From positions 9,437,614-9,501,613 of the forward strand of contig JAJEKV010000034.1 in assembly GCA_021234155.1 (NCBI GenBank): a DNA stretch of 64,000 nucleotides, written 5' to 3'. The position numbers were made by a program, and so were the translations under genes. Source of the DNA: Isoetes taiwanensis (Eukaryota > Streptophyta > Lycopodiopsida > Isoetales > Isoetaceae). The notes below the pieces were generated by a model that saw nothing but the letters and a program-made list of their open reading frames with translations, was not told the origin of the DNA and did no database searches. Below are positions 35,301-47,300 of this stretch, in pieces (the first letter of the stretch is position 1; each line of letters starts with the position of its first letter).

Positions 35301-38300
35301 TTTAACTGTCTGCTTTGACTTTGTATGATTCAATTATTTCAGAATAACTAAGTTGTTATATATACTGTTCTGCTATATTGTATAATATCTTCTTGTTGAC
35401 ATATCTGATAAATTACTTACACATAAGAGGTCATGATGAATGATAGAGACCTGACCCTGGTGAGATATCAATACCATCACAAAATCTTTTGCAGTTAATC
35501 TATTACGATAAAATATCACGATAAAGCCTGTTGAGACTGTTACATTTTTAAGGGCCAGTAAATATTTTGCTTAAGCCTACATTGTGGCTGGACTTTAACA
35601 TCACACCAAGGGCATCGTTAATCTCATTTCATGGAACTACTAAAATGAAACTGTGACAGCCTAGATTTTTCATAACTCTATAGCTTTGCTATAGTAACAT
35701 CTCAATGTGGTCATATAACGATGTGGACGGTTTAACATTCCACATGAGCTCTTCGTGCGCTTAGGCATAACATATGGGGCCAACCTGAGTTGCTTGTCAG
35801 TAAAACGTTATTTGGATATAAATTGAAGATGAGCCTTAAGTGGCTAACATAGATGAATGGCAACTCAATTTGATGGACATAAGCAATTTTCATGTTATTT
35901 TATTTTGACATATCTGACTTTCTAAGATCGTAACCAGTGTCATCGTACATGTACAGGCAGGAGAAGTCACTTTTGCATGTGCAATTTGTGCATTATCAGT
36001 CCTAAGGTAATATGAATTCATTAAGGAAACCAATAGTTTGTTTGTGACCTTCATTAATTTGCAATAAGTGGTCCCCAATACACCCATCATCTGCAGTCTC
36101 TGTATGAAGTTAGAGAAATTTGTCGCTTCAAATTGAGGTGTCCAATCCTGTATCTAGCAAGTATGACTGGACTGGCTGTTGAATCTGATAAAATCCATGA
36201 TCTTGATGAAGAATCTGAAGAAAGATACAGGAGACAAGCGCAGTCTAACCAATGCTATAGAGTGAATTAACTCCAATGCTATAGTCATGCCATCTCAGCA
36301 AGATGACTCAGCATGCACAGTTATCAACGCATATGGAGTATGCTAATACTTTAACATCCCCCCGTATGCTTGAACAAAAGATCTCAAATTATCATACACA
36401 TGTAAATTTGTGACATTGTAGGCATTTAGAGACTGCAAGTAAGATATGTTTATTCGCGTGCAAGCAATTGTAGAAACTCCTAGGAACTTGCTGATACAAT
36501 GGATTCTGTAACAAACTGTTCCTTGTCATTAGCAGCATGCACTGATGGATAACTTCAAAAATCAAATACTTCAACCTACAAAAAGTGATCATGCATCAAA
36601 GAGGACGACTCAAAATTTTTAACACAAGTATCTCCACCACATTGGGAAGGGTACTCCAAACTCAAGTATAGTCTGCCAAGTGTAGGAAAATTTGTACCTC
36701 TGAAGATAAACCAGCAACTTTGAGATGATCATCAGTGAAAGCTAGCAAATTGAACACGGGAAAAACAAAAGGCTGAATTTCTGATCCATGGAATGGACAC
36801 CCTTGCGCCTATTGTGGCAGATTTATTCAATGAGATAATATGCTCAAGCTTTCCAAAAGCATGGACCATTAATATCATCAAGCCAATTTTTAAGGCTGGA
36901 GACCCAATGAATCCAAACAACTACCGCCTTATAATGATTGGACATGTCATGGCAAGATTATATGAATGTGCATTGGACTTGATTATCAGTGAACACGTGG
37001 AGATAAATCTCCTTAGAGCAAAGGGTCAGGCCGGTTTCAGGAGAAATTTCTCAACAATAGATCATATCTTTACCTTGCTGTCTATCATTGAGGAAGCTAA
37101 AGCAAAGAAAACAAAAGTTTATTGCTGCTATGTGGATTTCCGCAAAGCCTTTGATACGGTCCCTCGGAATCGCCTATTTCATAGACTTACTGAACTGGGA
37201 TTGTCGCATCAAGTCATATGGGCCATTTTGATGCTCTATGAAAATGTTTTGGAAAGAATTAAAGTGCCCGGGGGCTGGTCGGATGAAATAAGCAGCACAA
37301 TTGGGGTTAAACAGGGCTGTCCCTTATCCCCTACACTCTTTGGTTTGTACATTGACGAGCTGGAAAGCTTCGTAGCAGCGCTTGGAGGTGCTGGATCTGC
37401 TTTAGCTGATGAATGCATATCCATCCTTCTATATGCGGATGATGTGGTACTTATATCCTCTTCTCCTGAAGGCCTTTAGCATCATTTAATGGCACTTGAG
37501 AAATTTTGCGCTCAAAGAGAGCTTAAAGTGAACTTGGACAAAACAAAAGTGATGGTTTTCAACACATCACGTGCTTGCATGCATCGCAGCACCTTCTTTT
37601 TCATGAATCAACAAGTGGAAGTGGTCTCTCATTATACTTACTTGGGGGTGCAATTTAAGGATCCCGTCTTTAGCATGAAAGATGCAGCATATGACAGACT
37701 CACAAAGGGATATGCCTCGCTTGCAATGCTAGAGAAGAAATGTTTCAAAGCGGATTTTCAGGATGTCCCATCTAAGCTTTATCTTTTCAATACCTTAGTT
37801 AGACCACCTGCTCTATATGGAGCTTTGATGTGGGGAATGGACATGACAGCCAAAGAATGGGGTCATATAGAAAGACTGCAAATCTATTTTCTGCTTGTCT
37901 AAAATGATTATGAGCAAAGCATCTGTGCCGCATACTCCGCTTCAACTAGGCGCAGCATTCCAGTTAGTCTCCTTTTTGCACAAAGTGCACCAACTCGGGT
38001 CCTCGCAGCAGGGCCAATGCAGGCTTCCATGGATTGCTCTCCAGAGCTCCAAAGATTTGGCTGAAAAGGGAGTGCAGGACTGTTGGTGCGCGAAAGCATC
38101 GCAATGGGCTGCCTCTTTAGGATTTGGCTTGGGAAACCTGCCTCCCTTTCAACATAACATGGCTGCAGCTAATACTGCGGTAAAACCTAGAGCAAAAAAG
38201 AGGCTTGAAAAAGATAAGAATCAGCTCATACGGCACGATCTGGAAATTTTATACATATTAAAGACATGGTTAACTCCGAGTGATCTTCCTACCAAGATGC

Positions 38301-41300
38301 AATTTTACAAAGATCACTTTCTTGAGTTCAATGAGCGACCAGGATATTTGAATATTCACCTTGCACATAAAGTGCGACATGCTATCGGTCAGCTCAGGGT
38401 CTCATCTCATCAGCTTGAGATTGAAGCTGGTCGTGCTAGTAGACCCAAGGTGGAGCGCTCGAAGAGGATCTGCAGACTGTGTCACTTGAATGTAATTGAG
38501 TCTGAGGAACATTTCATCTTCACATGTCCTGTCTATTATGAAATACGAGGCAGATTCCATTGCCTATTTTGGGAACCTACCTCCCTCTCTAAACTGATCG
38601 CCTATGAGGACCAGAAATGTATAGGTCTTTTCCTTCACCAAATGACTGTGCATAGAAGAAATCTATTGAAGGAGCAAGCTGGGGGAAGAGTGGGACATGG
38701 AAGCGATCCTACACAAAGGCTGATCACTCTCTTTCTCATTGGAGGTGATAATGATAATAAACGGAAGGCAGGTTCTCTTCCTGAACCATCTCATCCAATC
38801 TCAAAAGGAGTAACCATGAAAGTGATTAGGAGAAGAAAGCGGACAGTAAAGGAAAAACATAAGCAGTCCTTCAAAAGAGAAAACAAGTCTGGCATCATAT
38901 TATACTTTGAGCCCGTGGCCAAGAAGACAAAAGTCTCTTAACTTCATTGTTTTAGTTTTCTTTTTTCTTTTTTAGGCAATATCTCTAGGTGGCTGCAAAT
39001 GCGCCCCTAGCTGGACATGATTATGTTAATATAATCTTTCTTTCCTGGATGATATCTTGTGATGCTTTCTCTACCGTATAACGTGAATCTTTTCTTTTAG
39101 CCCTTCTACTTCCTGTCATATAGGTGGCAGTCCGGTGACAACTGAAGATAAAACATACACCATTTTCTTGAACATTGAACAAGTATCCTACATCCTTGTC
39201 TTGATTTCGTGCTATTTTTTTCAAAGTATCCAGATTAGCTGCCTGCTAGCTCCATTAACCTGTTTTTTGTCTCATACGTCTGTAACGTTGAGCATCCATT
39301 GTGTCTTGACAAACTTGTAATAAATTAGCACATGGTTACTTCAAGTGCTAACTGCAATTTTGCCTGAAGCTCCAGAATGTGCTCTTCAAGTGCCTTTACT
39401 TTCTCTTGCTCCTTATGCTTAGGACTGACTTTTGCCGGTTTTATCTGCTTATGCTGCTCCTGGATATCATAAATGGCTGCAGCATGAAGCCTGAAACTTC
39501 TATACATTCTTTCAAGTAAAGAAGCAGATGCTCTTGTTGCTTTTTCTTCAAACTGATCCCCACCATCTTGAAACATTTCTTCCTTTGCATACAAATGGCA
39601 TCATCCTGAGATGACTGAAAACAATTTGCAGGTACCTTAAATTTTGCACCATCTTGTTGTTTTTGTTCATTAGAGCTATAGAAATCTCGTAATGCCTGGG
39701 GATGCAACTTCCAGATCGATGGCACATAGAATGATCTCTAGGATCAAATGGATTTGTCACATTGCCATGCACAATTATCTGGAAAAAATTTGATTATGTT
39801 CACCTTCCTATCATAAGTCAACATTTTCAATTTCAGAGTTCATTGCCATCAATGGTATCTGCAAATGATTCACACCATAATAATAGGTATGTGGACCTTG
39901 ATCTTTTGTATATATGAGATAATCTGACCTATTGACCAGCATCATCATTATCACATTTCTTTGTCTTTGCACCATTTATTTCAACCTTCATGATATCCCA
40001 TGAATTCTCTTGCAGCTCAATCTAACCTTTTTTGTCATCTTCATCTGCTTGAGACAGTACACACGACTCCTTCTTGTCATTACTTCTGTTATTACTTACT
40101 GCAACCTGATACTAAAAATTTTTCTTTAGATAAGCCTGCCCAAAATGAAGCAACAAAAAATCCCACAGTTTCTTGGAAGTGACAAACCTTGTGGTAGGAT
40201 CAATTGATTGCCTAATATATATTTATATGTAAGTTTGGAGATTGTTTTTTCTTCATTTCTTGTTCAGAAACACATAGATTGTACTTCGATTTTATAACAT
40301 GCCATAAAATCGCTGCAAATCGAAAATCATTTCATATAAATCCTCCAATTCATAATTCTGCATGGTGAGCGGCCTCCTTTCATAGATTCTGGAGTCTCAT
40401 TTATGACCACGAGGAAACAGCCGTATGTAGGCAGATTAAACTTCCAGAGATTCTTGTAACTGGCTTGCAGATCTGCTCAAGTGGGGATATGTAGGCAGAT
40501 TAAACTTCCCGAAAATCTTGTAACTGGCTTGCAGATCTGCTCAAGTGAATCCCCAGATGAACACTGTATGAGTGCAAACACCCTAAAATCCTTAAATCCA
40601 TAGGTCTGTTTCCAATGAGACACCCAAATTTTCGTAATCTGATCAAGATGCATTAAATTCTTTGGAAGTGCTGACTAACCATTCAAATCCGAACCAAATC
40701 CTTACAAATTTCTATGGAAACCAATTTCTTCCAATCCAGATCAGTGAAATCTGGGTGAAGAAAACGAAATTTGGCCAAATTTTGTCACGAAAACAAATTA
40801 CAGCTCCAGATCTTTGCCACACCACAGAATGTTAACAGATCTTCTTCAAGAAACAATCAAGTTTGTGTCATACCCAAACATAGCTGTCCTTGGACGAATC
40901 ATCAATATGTTATCATCAAATTTCTTCTCCAAAAATCGGGCCAGATCTGGTGAAATGATAAAAAATTTGCCAAAGAAATTACTGGACGAATAGATCAAGC
41001 GATCCTTACTGTTTAAACCTGTCTATGAGCAAGAAAAATTAAATCTTGATCAAGATTTCAAGGTAATACATTGATCTTACAAAATGCGAAATTGATTTCA
41101 ATTCCTCTGATCCAGATCACACCATGAAAATCTGATCCAGCCCTTGAAAGCCTGACTTCGAATGCAAAATTTCCTGTAAAGTTTGCTGATCCAAATCTAG
41201 ATCGATCTTGCACTCTCTCTTCTTCCGTTTGCCATTGTTACCATGACAGAATCCAGTGGTCTTCATGAAGAATATGAAGAAAAATACAGGAGACAAATCC

Positions 41301-44300
41301 AGGCTAACCAACGCTATAGAGTGAAAGAGGTGTGGCTATGGCTATAGGGTCATGCCATGTGTCCTATTGATGTCATGGACCTCAACTTTCTATTTATGTA
41401 TCTAATATATACTGAAGAGAGTCAGGCAGGCAATGAAGCAGCCTGAATGATTCATCTAGATCCTCTAGATAATATGAAATAAGCATGCAGCTTTATTTAT
41501 TTTTGCACTTCTGAAATCTGCTCTGTTACGTAGGTACCTAAGTGACTATGTTGGCGAGCTTCCATTGTGCGTTATGGTAAATTTTATACTACTTGCAAAA
41601 GTACTGTTGCAATTTAAGTGATATGCAGAATATTAAGAATGAACCTCGTAGAGAGTTTGGTTTAGTACTTTGTTTTGCTGATTTATCAATTGGCCAGATA
41701 TCACGATGCCAGGGAGTCTTTTGGCTTGGTAAAGAGAGTTTATAGATCAATACTACTAATAGATGGTGTTAAGAGTGGCATCAAGATGGCTACCCTTACA
41801 TTCATTTGGAATTTACCCCCCAACCCCAAAAAGGGAAAAAAAATAAATCCACCTGGTTCTTTTTGGCATATGTTCTCATTTCTGCACAGGCCTTCAATAG
41901 TCTCTATCGTCTTATAAGCAGAAAATGTATGTCTACCTTCGATCTGCCTCTTTTTCTTCTCAATGAGTATATATATTTAGGTTTATTGAAGCTTAAATAT
42001 TCAAATGCTTGACGTTCTTACTTTCACAGGCACGCCTGATTGATGCAAATGACGTCATAATGGCAACAGTTCCGCTTGTTGAGAGTCCCCCTTGGCAAAG
42101 GTTAAGAAAGCATCAAAATAAAACCATGGTAATGCAAAGGTGCAGATGCATGTTTGTCTTTAATTGTTTTAGTTCTTTCTTTCCTTAACATACATGACTA
42201 TGTAGAGGGAGAAGTTTGTAGAGGGAAAATGGGTAGAGATTCCCCCTCAAGACTACTCAAAGTTGACTAAATCTGATGCTCAGGTATGTCCTCATGAAAT
42301 ATATCATTAAGAATCGGCATTTTCTAAAATTATGGTGTGTACTGTTTCCTATTTTTAACCAGGCATGGTTGATATTAAACAACTTGATCGTGGATAGTCG
42401 TTGCCGTTCAAAGTACATCTATGATGATTTTCGTCTCTCCCAAGTGCTGAAGGTTTTCTCATAGTTCAGAAGTGCTAAGTTCACTGTTTGTTCTTAATCT
42501 AATTCTAAATACTCTTCAGGTGCACGATTTCTTTCCTTTATACTTAGTAAAGTAAATAAATTTATGTTCCATCATACAAATTTGTCCTTCAAAGAATATC
42601 ATCATGTTGACAACTTTCCCCAAAATCTTAAAATAATTCCGCTTATGTACATTACATTAGAGACATCCATAATACAGTGTTGTTAAAAAAAATACACTAC
42701 TCCTTTTGTTAACAAAGTGAACTCTTCAAACTCTGGGAAATGTTGAATTTTTCCATTTAAATGCTTCCACTGGAAACAGTGTTCACTTCAATCCACAATT
42801 TGGTACTTTGATAGGAACAATAGCCAGAAGGATGTCAAATTTGTCAGTCATGAGAATTGTCTGTTTGTCAGAAGTGTCTGTACTTTATTCCACTTGCCAC
42901 CTATGAGATTAGCATCACACATCAGAGCATTGTTGCAAGTGCAACAATCTCATCTATTTGCGTAGAATATTTTATGATTTTGGTATTAGCTCTTTCACTC
43001 TATTTCCATCTGCAAGCTTTTATGTCTCCTAGACTGCTAGGTCTCTATGAGATAGGGAATATATCATTTTCATATAGGCCTTCAATAATAGAGTTGCTTT
43101 TGCTATCTTTAACAACATATATAACCCATTAAAGCATGGTGTTACTTTTAAACATTCAAGGAATGTCGTGATATGAGAGTTGTGATGCTGAAATTCTTGT
43201 CCTCTGCAGTTAAGGAAATACTTGAATGAGGTTTTAGTTGATCAACTTCCTGTTCTAAAGGACTTGCAATGGGTAAGCAGAGTAACTGCATAAGCAACAA
43301 AATGATTGATAATGATGATACTTCTATTAGAGTTAGAAACTGACCTAACCCTAACCTATGACCTAACCCTAACCTATGACGTGGTGGCCCATCTATGCCA
43401 TCTACTATATAGCTAGGCTTGTTCTCCTTTTTAGTAACTTCAATAGAGCGTCTTCTTCTCTTCTTCTTGTTTCACTCTCACATGGTATCAGAGCAAGCTT
43501 GAGAGGAGAGAGAATGGACGTCTTTTTCAAGAGTGAAATTTTTTGCCAGCATTCCAGCATCAAGATCGGATTCATAGGAGTTGCTACCACAGAAAATTTC
43601 ACTGTCATCAGAGGATTATCACTCTAGTTCTTGAAAAAGAAAATTCTGGAGAAGTCAGATTTGCCTTACAACAAGGTAAATTATTGATTGCATGGTGTTG
43701 AATTCATCTAATAGGCATTAGATCTACTCAACCAAGTCGGATTCATGTTGAATCAAGAGTAAGGAGGTCAAATTTGATAAATCTCAGCTAGATTTTATCA
43801 AATTTCTCTTGGATTGGGGCTGGATTTGCTTCAATTAGCCTAGATTTCTAGTATTTTACCTTGAGGAGAGGTAAATTTGATAGATCTGCAAGATCTTTTC
43901 CTTTTCTAACAAGATCTCTGTCATATTACAACAGAATGTTGGACCCATGGAAATTAGACCCTAATCCACAGTTGGATGGGTCAAACTTTCAAGGATGGCA
44001 GGAGTTTTTTAAACTCTTTCTTGGCTTAATGAAACTAAAGGCTGTTCTTAAGCCTGGCTGGTCTCCCACAGCAGATGCTAAGTCTGCAAGTATTGATGAA
44101 TCTGCTTTGGATCATCTGTTAATTCTCTGTATTCCTGATATAAGGTGTCAACTAGCTGCTTTCACAACATTTGGAGAAGCGTGGAAATATCTTGAAGATA
44201 CATATGCTTTAAAAGGGCTTGGAAGAGTCAAGCACTTCAAGAAACAAATGGACCAACTGACCATTGAAGCCTGCACTGGAGCTGCAGATTATCTTCAACA

Positions 44301-47300
44301 GTTAAGAGCCCTTAAACAGCAAGTAGTTGCAGCAGGAGGAAAAATGGAGGAAGACGATATGATTCTTATTCTGTTATCTGCCATGGAGACCTCCTATTCT
44401 CAACAAGTGGTTAGTATTCAAACTCAAAAGGGAGTGGCCTGGACCTTCCATGATCTTCAAACTGTGCTCCTTGATGCTGAACTTCAACAATCAAGAAATT
44501 CTAAGCAAGTACAAATTAATTATGCTAAAGCCAATCAAGATAAAGGGAAAGCTGTAACAGACACCAAATCCAGCTTATCATACGCTGAGAGAAGAGCTCA
44601 GGTTACTTGCTGGCATTGTGGATTACAAGGGCACTATAGAATCCAATGCAAAGCCTATAAACAGTTGAAAGATAAGCCTGCGGCTTCTAGCAGGAGTGAA
44701 CCTTCTAGCAGGAGTGAACCTTCTGGCAGGAGTGAACCGCCACGTTCAGGCATCTCAGGAGTTGCTTTATCAGGAGCATTCAGTGACGAATACCTTAATG
44801 TGGCTTCAGATCAGCATCTATCTCCTAGTTTGAAATATCTTCTCATGGACTCTGGGGCTTCTCAACATACTGTCACATCTCCAGCACTTCTTGTCAATGC
44901 TCGAGATGATACCTCACTGCGTGTGACAGTTGGAAATGGAGCAGTGTGTCAATCGCAAGCTAAAGGCATTATTCATCTTGAACAAGCACATGGAACCTGC
45001 CCAATTACAGAAGTATTTCATGTTCCAGATGTGGCAGCAAACTTACTATCAGTCTCTACTTTTGATAAGCAAGGTAAGCATGTTATATTTGGTAATGGGC
45101 AAATGTATCTTACTGATATTAGTCCATGGACGCTAATAAAGCCCGAAAGCAACTTGGAGTAAGAATTACAGGCCACATGAATGCGGGTGGTCTATACACG
45201 GTTGATGGCAGACCACAAGTCCACTCTTACACCTATTTGGCAGCCGACTCCAACTTGGAAACCTTATGGCATGCACGCTTTGGACATGTTGGAGGCAGGG
45301 CCATTGGTGAATTATCACGCTTGGGAATGGTGCATGGCTTACCCAAATTGAAGAGTACATCCTTAGCGTGTCATGCATGTCATTTAGGTAAGCAACCTCA
45401 GCAACCATATCCTCCAGAAGCTGAATTTCGAGCTACCACAGTTCTAGAATTACTCCACATGGATCTTTGTTACATGCCCACACTTTCTATGGGAGGAGCT
45501 CACTGGTTCTTCACTATTGTGGATGACTATAGCAGGTTCACTTGGGTTCTTTGTGTCAAAACAAAGGATCAAGCATTTCTCAAGTTCAAAGAATTTCATG
45601 TCTATGTTGAGGCGGAATTTCACACATGCCTTAAGGCTGTCAGGACAGATAATGGAACCGAATTTGTCAATAAACAGTTCAATGACTATTTACTTAGTCA
45701 TAAGATCAGAAGAGAGCTAACAGTCCCCTATGCTCATGCCCAAAATGGGGTGGCAGAAAGAAAGAATCGCGCATTACAAAACCTTGTTAGATCCATGCTC
45801 ATTCATAAAGAATTACCAGCATATTTTTGGGGAGAGGCCGTGGTTACAGCAGCCTATTTGGCCAACAGGGCTCCTACACTAGCCAACCCTCATGGAACTC
45901 CTTATGAACTCGCCTATGGGAGGAAACCAAATGTAGATAATCTACGGGTTTTTGGCAGCTTGGCATATGCTGCCATTCCACAAGAAAAGCTTCAAAAGCT
46001 TGGAAAGTTAGCAAACAGGGCTGCTAAATGCATTTTCATAGGGTATCCTATAAGTCAAAAAGGATGGAAGTTGTATAATCCAAAAACAAAGCAAGTCTTC
46101 ATTTCTAGAAGTGTTGACTTTGTCGAAAGTGCCTCCTATTATGATGAGGAACCAATTGAGGGAGCTGTCTTCAATCTGAAAATGCTTCAACACCTCTTTC
46201 AACACAGGAATCATTTGGACACAGATCCAACATCAACCATCACAAGTGCTCATGAAGAAACAATGTCTGATACAGATTCTGTTTCAGCTGATGGAGAAGC
46301 AGAATTACAGTCACCTCGTGATCATTCTAATGTGGAGAATGCCTCATTAGATGATGCTTACAGATTATGGGAGACATATGACCTTCATGAACCTGACATT
46401 GCGCATGAAGTTGATGCTAACACCATATTAGAAAGCACTGCTCCTGCTCCTGTGCTCAGAAGATCAGCAAGGCTGCAGTCCAAACAAGCACATGTTTCAA
46501 GAACCAGCCCATTGCAACTATGCTCTCATGACTCAAATTATGGATACCACAGATCCTGCCACATACCAGGAGGCAGCAGCAAGCCCAGTGTGGCAAAAAG
46601 CCATGAAAGACGAATATGACATGCTCATTAAACAAGGTACGTGGCAGCTTGTTCCCAAAACAGTACATCAACATGTCATTGGGAATAAATGGGTCTTTAG
46701 GACCAAATATAACTCTGATGGAAACATAGCCAAGCATAAGGCCAGACTTGTGGCTAAGGGATATGCCCAAGAATTTGGCATTGACTATACTGATGTCTTT
46801 GCTCCTGTGGCAAGAATGCCAACAATCAGGGCCGTTATTGCATTAGCTGCTAGCAGAGGATGGCCCATTTATCAGCTAGATTTTAAAAGTGCTTTCCTCA
46901 ATGGTGACCTGCAGGAAACCATTTTTATGGAGCAGCCACATGGCTTTATCAAACCAGGTGAGCAAACACTTGTTTGTAAACTCCGTAAGAGTTTGTATGG
47001 GCTAAGACAAGCACCACGGTGCTGGCATAAGAAAATCAATGGATTTTTACTGAAATTAGGCTTCAAAAGATCTAGGGCAGATCCTAGTCTCTATTATAAG
47101 CAAGCTCATGACAAGATATGCATTCTTGTTCTATATGTGGATGATTCCATCATAACAGGGGATGCAGCTCATCTTATTTCTGATTTGAAAGTGCAACTCA
47201 ACAAGTCGTTTGAAATCACAGACCTAGGACTTTTGCACTACTGCCTAGGAGTTGAGGTATGGCAAAAAGATACATCTATCATGATCAGTCAAACCAAATA

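Larger units (their letters stand above)
36192..41358 (+). repeat. ~100-bp direct repeats near both ends of ZMYND10 intron 10
   Basis: A segment at 36192-36292 (core GATACAGGAGACAA, CTAACCAATGCTATAGAGTG, TCATGCCAT) recurs at 41250-41358 at roughly 80% identity. The LINE RT lies between them. They could be long direct repeats of an inserted unit or two copies of an unknown dispersed repeat. Confidence 0.7.

Noticed and set aside
36141-36260. Reading ZMYND10 exon 10 through into the following open sequence
   Set aside because: The GTG at 36138 is a GT donor; splicing to 41534 restores the family block (RYLSDYV, matching the animal RYITDCV region) and the phase, while read-through does not match and soon stops.
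43346-43382. CTAACCCTAACC tracts as interstitial telomere
   Set aside because: They are part of the copia LTR and recur identically in the 3' LTR.
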